Source of the DNA: CALKAL01 sp051846895
GTDB lineage: Bacteria; Bacillota; Bacilli; Bacillales; Alkalibacillaceae
Length of the DNA stretch: 64,000 nt
Assembly (NCBI GenBank): GCA_051846895.1
Contig: JBPYCQ010000005.1
Coordinates: forward strand, 62,001-126,000
Direction of reading: 5' to 3'
Under the pieces are notes generated by a model that saw only the letters and a program-made list of their open reading frames with translations, ran no database searches and was not told where the DNA came from. A program made the position numbers and the translations under genes. Positions 27,671 through 36,088 of this stretch are shown here, one piece after another. How positions within the stretch are numbered: position 1 is the first letter of the stretch; each line of letters begins with the position of its first letter.

Positions 27671-29479
27671 ATGGAAGCTTTACTATTTAAGTTAATGTTA
27701 ATTGTCTCACTAGGAGTTATTTCACAGTGGATTGCTTGGCGCCTTAGATTACCGGCGATCGTTGTTATGGCAGTCGTTGGACTTATTGCTGGCCCAGTGT
27801 TAAATATTATTAACCCTATAAATGATTTAGGTGATTTGTATTCTCCTTTAATATCTATAGCAGTTGGAATTATTTTATTCGAAGGAAGTTTAAATTTAGA
27901 TTTTAGAGAGATTAAAGGCATTGGAAAATCGGTTTATCGAATTATAACAATTGGTGCTTTTTTAGCTTGGATATTCGGCTCGTTAGCTGCTCATTACGTC
28001 GCTGGTTTATCATGGGCAGTTTCATTTGTTATTGGTGGGATTTTTATCGTGACTGGACCGACTGTCATTTTACCTTTGTTAAGACAGGCGAAGTTAAAGC
28101 CACGACCTGCAGCAATTTTGAAATGGGAAGGGATTGTTGTTGACCCATTTGGAGCGCTTGTAGCGGTTTTCGCCTTTGAATTTGTTAAGTTCTTTACGCT
28201 TGAAACAGTTACATTTGCTGCTGTACTTGCCTTTTTATCAGGTTCACTTCTCGCAGCAATGATTGGAATCTTTTTCGGTTACTCGATAGGCTGGGGGTTT
28301 GAGAAAGGGCATGTCCCTGAGTTTTTAAAATCACCAGTTGTGTTAATTAGTGTTATTATGGCGTTTACAATTAGTAATACCATCATGAATGAAACAGGAT
28401 TATTAGCCGTAACAGTTATGGGGATTACGATTGCTAATATGCGTATTTCGTCTATTGGAGATATGCGCCATTTCAAAGAGAATATTTCAATTCTACTTAT
28501 ATCAATCGTTTTTATTATGTTATCGGCTTCCTTGAACAGGGAGACGCTTTTATCTATATTTGATTGGAATATTATCTCTTACATTTTAATTATGTTATTT
28601 GTAACACGTCCACTAAGTATCTTTTTATCAACTATTGGAACGGAACTCGAGTTTAAAGAAAAGTTATTAGTCGGATGGATTGCTCCGCGTGGGATTGTCG
28701 CATTAACCGTATCAGGTTATTTTGCTGGTGTATTATTAGAAGCGGGTTTTCAAGATGCTGAAATTGTTACATCATTAACATTTGGCTTAGTATTTGCGAC
28801 GGTTGTAGCACACGGCTTTTCATTAGGCTGGCTATCTAAGAAGTTAGGGCTTTCATCTCAAACGAAACCTGGAGTTTTAATAGTAGGGTCTAGTAAATTT
28901 TCAGCCAACTTCGCCAAAGTTTTAGATGAATTAAAAATACCCGTACTAATTGTTGAATCATCTTGGAGTCGTTTAACCCATGCAAGACGATTAGATGTTC
29001 CTTATGTACACGGAGAAATATTATCAGAACAGACAGATTACCAAATTGATATGACACCGTATGAAAATATGTTAAGTATGACAGAGTTCGATTCTTATAA
29101 TGCCCTAATTAGCTCAACCTTTACACCTTCATTTGGAAGGGAACATTTATATCAATTGCAGCTTCAAGTAAATGTAGGTGATCAACTTGAGGATGTAAGT
29201 AAACATATAAGTGGTCGCCAACTATTTGAAGAAGGGGCTAACTGGAGTACATTAAATGAGAAAATTAATCGAGGTTACTTGTTTAAAAAGACACAGTTGA
29301 GTGATCAATATAAATACGAGGATTATTTAAAAGATAAAGATGAAGATAGTTTATTACTTATGGTGTTAAGAAAAACAGGGGATGTTGATTTCTTCACGCC
29401 AGTTTCGAAAATGAGTGCAGAGCCCGGAGATACTATCATCAGCCTAGTAAAACCTAATCAAGTACTTAATAACAATTAA
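27671..29479 (+). CDS. Cation:proton antiporter, CPA1 (NhaP) type with C-terminal TrkA-like region
   Basis: 602 residues. About 12-13 helices span residues 1-390, with the CPA1 features LFEGSLNLDF, the exchange-site region TGPTVILPLLRQ and EGIVVDPFGA (Asp-Pro motif). The remaining 200 residues are cytoplasmic and resemble the TrkA-N/TrkA-C regulatory unit (GVLIVGSSKFSANFAKVL). It would exchange Na+ or K+ for H+ and maintain pH and salt balance, an expected asset for a haloalkaliphile. Monocistronic with a terminator. Confidence 0.9.
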   Translation: MEALLFKLMLIVSLGVISQWIAWRLRLPAIVVMAVVGLIAGPVLNIINPINDLGDLYSPLISIAVGIILFEGSLNLDFREIKGIGKSVYRIITIGAFLAWIFGSLAAHYVAGLSWAVSFVIGGIFIVTGPTVILPLLRQAKLKPRPAAILKWEGIVVDPFGALVAVFAFEFVKFFTLETVTFAAVLAFLSGSLLAAMIGIFFGYSIGWGFEKGHVPEFLKSPVVLISVIMAFTISNTIMNETGLLAVTVMGITIANMRISSIGDMRHFKENISILLISIVFIMLSASLNRETLLSIFDWNIISYILIMLFVTRPLSIFLSTIGTELEFKEKLLVGWIAPRGIVALTVSGYFAGVLLEAGFQDAEIVTSLTFGLVFATVVAHGFSLGWLSKKLGLSSQTKPGVLIVGSSKFSANFAKVLDELKIPVLIVESSWSRLTHARRLDVPYVHGEILSEQTDYQIDMTPYENMLSMTEFDSYNALISSTFTPSFGREHLYQLQLQVNVGDQLEDVSKHISGRQLFEEGANWSTLNEKINRGYLFKKTQLSDQYKYEDYLKDKDEDSLLLMVLRKTGDVDFFTPVSKMSAEPGDTIISLVKPNQVLNNN

Positions 29480-29488
29480 TTATTTATG

Positions 29489-29534
29489 AATACCTAATGG
29501 TAAGTCAATAGCTATGGCCATTAGGTATTTTTTT
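29489..29534 (+). terminator. Terminator after the antiporter gene
   Basis: The stem AATACCTAATGG / CCATTAGGTATT is followed by seven T. Confidence 0.9.
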
Positions 29535-29799
29535 ATTTGAATTAAATACAAGCAAATTTTTTGAAAAAGATATTTATAAAATTTATTGAACAGAATATTT
29601 GGAGTATTTGCGAATTATAACGAGTATTTTTGAAGATATTTAAGCATGTTCACCGACAACTATATATCAGCCATTTACAACCAAATTAAAGTAAATATAT
29701 CCCCGTAAATCACATTTGTAGTGAAAAGGTCTATGACGGTATCATTATAAGGGAAGTAAACGAACAAGATTTTCATTAGTCGTTGGAGGGAGGAAAAGG

Positions 29800-30408
29800 G
29801 TGAGTAAGGACGATTCTAAACCAAACAACTCAGCGTTTAAAAAAGTTGGTCGCTTTTTAAATATAGTTGATAAAACGATTTTAAAAATTGAAGAATTCAT
29901 TTTAAGTAGTGCAGTAATAGTGATTTTTATTATGGTGTGTGGAAATGTGTTAAGTCGGCAGCTCTTTGGACCGAGCATTTCTTTTCACTCAGAAGTCGCT
30001 AAATTTGCTATTGTAATAGCAACATTTATGGGAATAAGTTATGCAGCACGAAAAGGTAGACATATTAGTATGTCAGCCATTTATGACACGGTCCCATTTG
30101 TCATTCGTAAAGCGATGGCAATTATAATCCCACTTGGAACCTCGGTTGCACTCTTCTTTTTGGCTTATATATCCTATGATTTTGTGAATGGAGTCTATGA
30201 ATCTGGTAGAACAACGACAGCTTTACAACTACCTATTTATTTAATGTACATGTTTGTTCCACTAGGTTTTATTATGGGAGGTATTCAATACATTCGTAAT
30301 GTTTTCGTGAACCTTGTTAATAAAGAGGTTTACATTGGTACGGATGCGTTAGATTATAACGACTTAAAGCCAGAAGAACGCAAAGTCGATGAAAATTTAC
30401 AATTGTAA
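29800..30408 (+). CDS. TRAP transporter small permease (DctQ type)
   Basis: 202 residues with a GTG start at 29800 behind GGAGGGAGG. Four transmembrane helices show the DctQ pattern: FILSSAVIVIFIMVCGNVLSR, then HSEVAKFAIVIATFMG with the YAARKGRHI motif before the third. It is the small membrane subunit of a tripartite ATP-independent periplasmic transporter. It precedes the DctM and DctP genes in one operon. The soluble C-terminal tail of about 40 residues is longer than usual. Confidence 0.9.
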   Translation: MSKDDSKPNNSAFKKVGRFLNIVDKTILKIEEFILSSAVIVIFIMVCGNVLSRQLFGPSISFHSEVAKFAIVIATFMGISYAARKGRHISMSAIYDTVPFVIRKAMAIIIPLGTSVALFFLAYISYDFVNGVYESGRTTTALQLPIYLMYMFVPLGFIMGGIQYIRNVFVNLVNKEVYIGTDALDYNDLKPEERKVDENLQL

Positions 30409-30429
30409 AAAAGAAGTGAGGAAACGATT

Positions 30430-31695
30430 ATGTTGACATTATTATTAGGGATTATGATTGTCCTACTGTTACTTAATTTCCCGATGATGATTTCATTGAT
30501 GGTTGCTCCATTTATTGCTGCCATCATTTATATGCCACACTTCGATCCGTCGATTATGGTTGGGCAATTAGTGACAGGAATTGAATCTTATCAATTGCTA
30601 TGTGTACCGTTATTTATTTTTGCGGCAGATATTATGACATCTGGCCGCACATCTAATAGATTATTAGATTTCGTCGGTTCATTCGTTGGACATATTCGTG
30701 GTGGGTATGCCGTAACAACGGCTGCAGCTTGTACGATGTTTGGATCAATTTCAGGTTCAACTCAGGCGACAGTTGTTGCTATCGGTACACCAATGCGTGA
30801 ACGACTACTTAAAATCGGATATAAAGATTCAAGTGCGATGGCATTGATTATAAATGCGAGTGACGTTGCTCTATTAGTGCCACCAAGCATCGGATTAATC
30901 ATGTACGGATTAGTATCAGGTGCTTCGATAGGGAAGTTATTTATTGCTGGAATTATTCCAGGTGTTATTGTATTTCTAGCATTTACTATATACAGCATTA
31001 TTTACGCTAAGGTAAAAAACATCCCATTAGCTAAAAAATCAACTTGGGCTGAACGTTGGCAAGCTTTTCGAAAAGCATTATTACCATTAGGGTTCCCAGT
31101 TGTTGTTATTGGTGGGATCTATGGAGGATTTTTCTCTGCAACAGAAGCAGCAGCAATATCAGTTCTATATGCATTTATTTTAGAAGTAGTTATTTATCGT
31201 TCTGTTCATATTAAACAGATTCCTAAAATTGCTCTTTCAACAGGGTTAGTAACATCTGCCGTATTTGTACTTGTTGCTGGTGGGCAAGTGTTTACTTACC
31301 TAATCAATTTAGAGCGTGTTCCGCAAATGCTTTCAGAAGCGGTATTAGGAACAGACCCAAGTGCAATTTATGTGCTTGTCATTGTATCAATATTTTTCTT
31401 TGTTGGCTGTATGTTTGTTGATCCAATCGTCGTTATTTTAGTGTTAACGCCGATTTTCATGCCTGCAGCTGCAGCGGCAGGTATTAATGAGATTCACTTA
31501 GGTATTATAATTACATTCCAAGCAGCACTAGGTTCAGCAACACCGCCGTTTGGTGTAGATATATTTACCGCAAGTGCCGTATTTAACCGGCCTTATTTGG
31601 AAGTAATTAGAGGAACACCACCATATATTTTAATTATGATAGGTATTTCTATTTTGTTAATTTTCTTTGAAGAGCTATCCCTTGCATTATTGTAG
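30430..31695 (+). CDS. TRAP transporter large permease (DctM type)
   Basis: 421 residues and about 12 helices. The DctM signature elements are intact: FAADIMTSGRTSNRLLDF, the glycine-rich AACTMFGSISGSTQATVVAIG, and NASDVALLVPPSIGLI. It drives uptake with the sodium gradient, taking substrate from the DctP-type binding protein encoded 45 bp downstream. The start ATG follows AAGTGAGG. Substrate class (dicarboxylate, sugar acid, ectoine or other) cannot be told from the membrane subunit. Confidence 0.93.
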   Translation: MLTLLLGIMIVLLLLNFPMMISLMVAPFIAAIIYMPHFDPSIMVGQLVTGIESYQLLCVPLFIFAADIMTSGRTSNRLLDFVGSFVGHIRGGYAVTTAAACTMFGSISGSTQATVVAIGTPMRERLLKIGYKDSSAMALIINASDVALLVPPSIGLIMYGLVSGASIGKLFIAGIIPGVIVFLAFTIYSIIYAKVKNIPLAKKSTWAERWQAFRKALLPLGFPVVVIGGIYGGFFSATEAAAISVLYAFILEVVIYRSVHIKQIPKIALSTGLVTSAVFVLVAGGQVFTYLINLERVPQMLSEAVLGTDPSAIYVLVIVSIFFFVGCMFVDPIVVILVLTPIFMPAAAAAGINEIHLGIIITFQAALGSATPPFGVDIFTASAVFNRPYLEVIRGTPPYILIMIGISILLIFFEELSLALL

Positions 31696-31740
31696 GGGCT
31701 CTTAAATAAATTTTTAATACTATAACAGGGGGTAATAACC

Positions 31741-32874
31741 ATTAGTTTCAAGAAAAAGTTTTTCTTCGCAGCATTAATATTAACACTAGGATTATTTTTA
31801 GCAGCGTGTGGATCTGATGATAAAGATGCTGAAGGTTCGGATGATCCGAAAGAGTCAGATGTAGAGTCTGATGAGAAGTCCAATGATTCTGATAGCGAAA
31901 ACGCATCAGGAGACGCGGAATTTGAAGAACAAGAATGGCTATTCGTAACAGAAGAAAATAAAGGGCAAATTCAGTATGAGTATGCAGCTGAATTTGGTAA
32001 ACGTATTGCTGAAAAATCAGGGGGTAAAATTGAAGTTATTCCTTATGAGTTTGGTGGACTTGGAAATGAAGTTGACCAAGTTGAACAGCTAAGAAGTGGA
32101 GCTGTCCAATTAGCTATTATGTCACCTGGTTTTACTGGTAATATGGTTGCTGAAGGACAAATATTTTCATTAGAGTTTTTACTACCAGATAGTGTGGAAA
32201 AAACTGTTGAAATTTTAAATACAAGTGAAGCGTTAAATGTTGATTTAAGAAAACGTTATGAGGAACATAATATTACACCACTTGCTTACTGGTCAGAAGG
32301 TTTCACTCAATGGACGAGTAACCAAGGTATTAGAGAACCAGCAGACTTTGAAAACTTAAAAATTAGAGTTCAACCTTCACCGTTAATCATGAAAACTTAT
32401 GAAGCATATGGAGCTAACCCACAAGATATGAGCTGGGGTGAGTTATATACAGCTTTAGAAACAGGGGTTGTAGATGCTCAGGCAAATCCAATCTTCTTTA
32501 TCTATGACGCTTCTTTCCATGAAGTACAAGATACAATGACATTATCAAGACATAATAACTACGTTGCGATGACGACAGTTAATACGTCTTGGTATAATAG
32601 CTTAGATCCAGCTGTTAAAGAGATTGTAGATGAAACAGTAGAAGAGATGAGAGATTGGGCTTATGAAGAACAGAAACGTTTAAATACCGAATTCTTAGAG
32701 AAGATGAGAAATGATACTGAAAACCCAACAGAAATTATTGAATTAACAGATGAGCAACGTGCGGCATTTAAAGAGCTTGCTCTACCTATTCGTGACTATT
32801 ATCGCAATGAGGTTTCAACAGTCAATGGGGAAATCCTAGATAAATTGGTCAAGGAAATTGAGGCTGTAGAGTAA
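31741..32874 (+). CDS. TRAP transporter substrate-binding lipoprotein (DctP type), apparent ATT start
   Basis: 377 residues. The reading frame is preceded by an in-frame TAA at 31735-31737, and the first codons are ACC ATT AGT TTC AAG AAA AAG. No ATG, GTG or TTG occurs before the complete lipoprotein signal (positive KKK, hydrophobic core, LAAC with Cys23), yet AGGGGG stands 8-9 bp before the ATT. A start at the in-frame ATG 32119 would remove the signal and the first third of the protein. The mature part has an acidic linker and a full DctP domain, including FENLKIRVQPSPLIMKTYEA and MSWGELYTALETGVVDAQ. It delivers substrate to the TRAP membrane subunits. Confidence 0.85.
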   Translation: MSFKKKFFFAALILTLGLFLAACGSDDKDAEGSDDPKESDVESDEKSNDSDSENASGDAEFEEQEWLFVTEENKGQIQYEYAAEFGKRIAEKSGGKIEVIPYEFGGLGNEVDQVEQLRSGAVQLAIMSPGFTGNMVAEGQIFSLEFLLPDSVEKTVEILNTSEALNVDLRKRYEEHNITPLAYWSEGFTQWTSNQGIREPADFENLKIRVQPSPLIMKTYEAYGANPQDMSWGELYTALETGVVDAQANPIFFIYDASFHEVQDTMTLSRHNNYVAMTTVNTSWYNSLDPAVKEIVDETVEEMRDWAYEEQKRLNTEFLEKMRNDTENPTEIIELTDEQRAAFKELALPIRDYYRNEVSTVNGEILDKLVKEIEAVE

Positions 32875-32885
32875 ATAGTGGAAAA

Positions 32886-32910
32886 ATAGCACCTATTATT
32901 GGGTGCTAAT
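32886..32910 (+). terminator. Weak hairpin after the TRAP operon
   Basis: The 7-bp stem TAGCACC / GGTGCTA lies 11 bp after the DctP stop but lacks a clear T run. It may be an incomplete terminator. Confidence 0.4.
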
Positions 32911-32943
32911 TTCAATTAAATCTTAGTTTTTAGCAAACGTTTA

Positions 32944-32972
32944 TTGACTAATTTTAAAAAAGGATGTATTCT
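32944..32972 (+). promoter_or_regulatory. Promoter of the Mn2+ riboswitch transcript
   Basis: -35 TTGACT (32944-32949), a 17-bp spacer and -10 TATTCT (32967-32972) lie about 30 bp before the riboswitch. Confidence 0.6.
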
Positions 32973-33002
32973 AAAAACAGAATATAATATGTATTCCGAT
33001 AA

Positions 33003-33098
33003 GATTATAGGGGAGTAGCTTCCTTTCGTTATAGTCGATCTGGTCGGTAAATCGGCTATAATGGCAACAAGTGATTGTTGTTAGTGGGACCTTTACGT
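33003..33098 (+). ncRNA. yybP-ykoY (Mn2+) riboswitch
   Basis: The motif GGGGAGTAGC (33010-33019) is the invariant L1 block of the yybP-ykoY aptamer. It is followed by a paired arm (TATAGTCGAT / ATCGGCTATA), then GGCAACA...TGTTGTTAG and the 3' strand GGGACCTTTAC. That 3' strand can pair either with the 5' TATAGG to close helix P1, or with ACGTAAAGGTC to form the terminator at 33088-33127. This is the transcription-ON layout known for Mn2+ riboswitches. The identification rests on these motifs; no covariance search was run. Confidence 0.8.
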
Positions 33099-33127
33099 GA
33101 TACGCATACGTAAAGGTCTTATTTTTT
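33088..33127 (+). terminator. Riboswitch expression-platform terminator
   Basis: The 11-bp stem GACCTTTACGT / ACGTAAAGGTC is followed by TTATTTTTT. Its left arm is shared with aptamer helix P1. Confidence 0.85.
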
Positions 33128-33203
33128 GTGTTTTTAAGTACTATTTTTGTAGAGTCCTCATAAAATAGTATACTGACTTTCAAAGGAGGCATATTGTAAA
33201 CAT

Positions 33204-34295
33204 ATGATTAAAAGACCTTACTTCTTAGGCGGGATAACAGCTAGAGGGTTTGTTTATTTTTATGATAATCTCATTTCAAAAATGGACCATATTTTATATT
33301 TAGACGGTGGAATGACGTCGATTAATCAGTCGGTTTTTAAAACAGTGCTTGATTACTATTCTGATAGTTATGAAGTGGAATGCGTCCACAATCATGTAGA
33401 GCCAGATCAACTGGAGGCAGTTATTTTTCCTGAACTTAGTGTAGCTATAATTGATAGAGCAAAGGTAGGGCCTCAAAGCGTTCTGACTTTCCCTAAATTG
33501 ATTGAAGATGTTTTTTATATAGGAGAAGGATATGACTATGAACATCTTAGAAAAAATAAAAAAGAATTAACCCAATTACAGAAGAAAATAGATCAATATT
33601 ATAATAAAACAAAGGGGCATTTTGAGTCGGCTTTAAATATTCATCATCAAGTTGAACAAACATATTTTCAATATATGAACATTGACAAAGCGAATAATGA
33701 AACGGAGAAATTAATCGAATCATTTTTTAAAAATAGTTATTTGAATAAACCGTCAAGGGCTGTTCATCGTTATTTAGGTGCTGCTACCTCAGAAGGACCT
33801 CAAGACTTCATTCTTGACCTAACTGACGATCTAGATAGAAGAATTTTTATAAAAGGTAGATCAGGAACTGGTAAATCAACCATGTTAAAAAGGTTAGTAA
33901 AAGAGGCTGAACATCGAGGATTTGATTTAGAAATTTATCATTGTGGCTTTGATCCGGACAGTTTAGATATGGTTGTATTACGTGAAATTGGTTTAGCAAT
34001 ATTTGATGCAACAGCACCTCATGAGCATAATCCAATGAAGACAAGTGATGAAATATTTGATTCGTATGAATTATTTGTAGAAGGTAATCCAGATTCTAAA
34101 GAGAAGGATAAGATTACAGACCTTGAAGCAAATTATAAACAAAAAATGAAAAATGCGACAAAAGAATTAAATCACATTAGGACTTTACAGAGAGAATTTG
34201 AGACGATATATCAACAAGCAATGGATGAGAAGTTTATGGATAGGATTGCTAGCGAGGCTGTTAACTGGATAAATCAATATGCTAATAAAAGTTAG
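33204..34295 (+). CDS. PRK06851-type P-loop ATPase of unknown function
   Basis: 363 residues, related to the PRK06851 family of duplicated nucleotide-kinase-like P-loop proteins. The second half has an intact Walker A (GRSGTGKST, residues 218-226) followed by the family motif YHCGFDPDSLDMV and FDATAPHE. The first half is homologous, but its P-loop has decayed to GGMTSINQS (residues 35-43), where the family has GGPGTGKST. Function is unknown for the whole family. The gene lies directly behind an Mn2+ riboswitch and terminator, so Mn2+ should switch it on. Its RBS is AAAGGAGG, with the ATG at 33204. Confidence 0.8.
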   Translation: MIKRPYFLGGITARGFVYFYDNLISKMDHILYLDGGMTSINQSVFKTVLDYYSDSYEVECVHNHVEPDQLEAVIFPELSVAIIDRAKVGPQSVLTFPKLIEDVFYIGEGYDYEHLRKNKKELTQLQKKIDQYYNKTKGHFESALNIHHQVEQTYFQYMNIDKANNETEKLIESFFKNSYLNKPSRAVHRYLGAATSEGPQDFILDLTDDLDRRIFIKGRSGTGKSTMLKRLVKEAEHRGFDLEIYHCGFDPDSLDMVVLREIGLAIFDATAPHEHNPMKTSDEIFDSYELFVEGNPDSKEKDKITDLEANYKQKMKNATKELNHIRTLQREFETIYQQAMDEKFMDRIASEAVNWINQYANKS

Positions 34296-34310
34296 GGTAA
34301 CTATTCTAAT

Positions 34311-34345
34311 GACCGTCGTGCTGCGCTCTAGCGCGCACGACGGTC
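34311..34345 (+). other. Large hairpin leading into array 3
   Basis: GACCGTCGTGC and GCACGACGGTC are perfect complements. An inner GCGCT/AGCGC stem makes a nearly continuous 15-bp GC-rich hairpin, 15 bp after the ATPase gene stop. There is no T run, so it is not a standard terminator. Its right arm is also the first unit of the 21-bp array. Confidence 0.8.
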
Positions 34346-34610
34346 GATAGGGAACACACGACGGTCGATAGGGAACACACGACGGTCGATAGGGAACACA
34401 CGACGGTCGATAGAAGTTGCACGACGGCCGAAACCAGGAGCGCGACGGCCGAAACCAAGAGCACGACGGCCGAAACCAGGAGCGCGACGGCCGAAACCAG
34501 GAGCACGACGGCCGAAACCAGGAGCACGACGGCCGAAACCAGGAGCACGACGGTCGAAACCAGGAGCACGACGGCCGAAACCAAGAGCACGACGGCCGAT
34601 AATAACTGGC
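34338..34610. repeat. 21-bp-period tandem array, core CGACGGYCGA (array 3)
   Basis: Thirteen units start at 34338 and every 21 bp to 34590, with no drift. The first four are of the CGACGGTCGATAGGGAAC type and the rest mainly CGACGGCCGAAACCAGGAG. This is a GC-rich island in an AT-rich chromosome. Open frames through it (repeats such as DGRNQEH) arise because 21 is a multiple of three; they lack a ribosome-binding site. Confidence 0.93.
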
Positions 34611-34744
34611 CCAACTAACAGGTCACGGCCATAGCAGTCAACCTGATATCTTAAATTATCAAAATAATTTTATAAATTCCTTTTTAATCAAAGGAATATA
34701 TGAAATAATAAGATTAATAAACTTTTTAAGGAGTGTTTAAAGTA

Positions 34745-35980
34745 ATGTTTCCAACAAAAGAACAATTAAAAAAATATGCTAATTTAACAGTAAAAATGGG
34801 TGTCAACCTCCAAAAAGGACAGGCTTTACATATTAATGCACCACTTGAAGCTAGAGATTTTGTACATCATCTAGTTGACGCTGCATATGAAGCGGGTGGA
34901 GAGAATATCTTTGTTAACTGGTCCGATGAAGTATTGACGAGAAAAAAATATGAACATGAACCACTTCATGTATTAGAAAATGTTCCTAATTGGTTAGTTG
35001 AAAAGCAAGTGAGTCATGTTAAAAATGGTGGGGCTATCTTATCTGTATACGCTCCAAACCCAGATTTATTAGAAGGAATTGAACCAGAAAAAATTGCCCG
35101 TTCAAATAAGGCGATGGGGCAGGCATTAAGTGAATACAGAAGTTATATGATGAATGACCGTGTTCAATGGTCGATTGTATCAGTGCCAACAGAAAAGTGG
35201 GCATCTAAAATCTTCCCTGATGAAAATGCGGAAGATGCTCAACAAAAACTGTGGGAGCAAATCTTTTCAATTGTACGGGTTGACCAAGATGATCCGATTG
35301 ACGCCTGGGAAAAACATAATGAAACATTATACAAAATTCGTGATTATTTAAACGAGAAAAAGTACCATGCATTAGAATATAAATCAGAAACTGCTGAATT
35401 AACAATTGAACTTCCAGAAGGTCATATTTGGGCTGGTGGAGGAGCTATTGCAGAAAACGGAGCGTCGTTTAACCCGAACATGCCAACAGAAGAAGTGTTT
35501 ACAGCGCCACATCGCAATGGTGTTAATGGGAAAGTGTCAAATACGAAACCGTTAAACTACAATGGTAATTTAATTGACGGTTTTACATTGACTTTTAAAG
35601 ATGGAAAAGTTGTTGATTTTGAAGCGGAAAAAGGCTACGAAACGTTGAAACACTTACTGGAGACTGATGAAGGTGCAGTAAGATTAGGTGAAGTGGCATT
35701 AGTTCCACATTCTTCGCCGATTTCACAATCAAATTTAATATTCTATAACACTCTGTTCGATGAAAACGCATCTTGTCATTTGGCTCTAGGTGAAGCTTAT
35801 CCGACGAACCTTAAAGATGGAGAAAAAATGAATCAAGACCAACTGAAAGAAAAAGGAATTAATACAAGCTTAATCCACGAAGATTTTATGATTGGCTCAG
35901 CTGATTTAGTCGTTTATGGAGTGACGAAGGATGGCAAAAAAGAACCAATTATTGAGAATGGTGATTGGTCTATAGTTTAA
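34745..35980 (+). CDS. M29-family metalloaminopeptidase (AmpS/PepS-like)
   Basis: 411 residues from ATG 34745 behind AAGGAGTG; a GTG 12 bp upstream would overlap that RBS. Thermophilic-aminopeptidase features are present: NLQKGQALHINAPLEARDF at the N terminus, the metal-ligand region FTAPHRNGVNG, and LGEVALVPHSSPI with the Glu ligand, then HLALGEAY and HEDFMIGS. It removes N-terminal amino acids from peptides in the cytoplasm, downstream of peptide import. Monocistronic, with its own terminator. Confidence 0.92.
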   Translation: MFPTKEQLKKYANLTVKMGVNLQKGQALHINAPLEARDFVHHLVDAAYEAGGENIFVNWSDEVLTRKKYEHEPLHVLENVPNWLVEKQVSHVKNGGAILSVYAPNPDLLEGIEPEKIARSNKAMGQALSEYRSYMMNDRVQWSIVSVPTEKWASKIFPDENAEDAQQKLWEQIFSIVRVDQDDPIDAWEKHNETLYKIRDYLNEKKYHALEYKSETAELTIELPEGHIWAGGGAIAENGASFNPNMPTEEVFTAPHRNGVNGKVSNTKPLNYNGNLIDGFTLTFKDGKVVDFEAEKGYETLKHLLETDEGAVRLGEVALVPHSSPISQSNLIFYNTLFDENASCHLALGEAYPTNLKDGEKMNQDQLKEKGINTSLIHEDFMIGSADLVVYGVTKDGKKEPIIENGDWSIV

Positions 35981-35982
35981 TT

Positions 35983-36011
35983 AAAAGATGGGGGTTCCCA
36001 TCTTTTTTTAA
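35983..36011 (+). terminator. Terminator after the aminopeptidase gene
   Basis: The stem AAAGATGGG / CCCATCTTT is followed by seven T. Confidence 0.9.
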
Positions 36012-36088
36012 ACTATAAAATTCAAAATATTTTCAATAAATGCAATATAGTGGTATTATTTTACTATATCATTAATTGAAAAGTAGGT

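Noticed and set aside
28279..28476. Antisense ORFs inside membrane-protein genes
   Set aside because: Hydrophobic codon patterns on the sense strand keep the antisense frames open; none has an RBS or a recognisable product.
32119..32874. DctP gene starting at ATG 32119
   Set aside because: Would lack the signal peptide and the N-terminal lobe that are plainly encoded upstream in frame.
32931..32945. cre-like GCAAACGTTTATT upstream of the Mn2+ riboswitch
   Set aside because: Only 11 of 14 consensus positions match.
34417..34602. ORFs encoding heptapeptide repeats inside the arrays (for example DGRNQEH, LNNYTLS and LADN types)
   Set aside because: They arise on several frames and both strands because 21 is a multiple of three; no RBS, no flanking non-repeat coding sequence.
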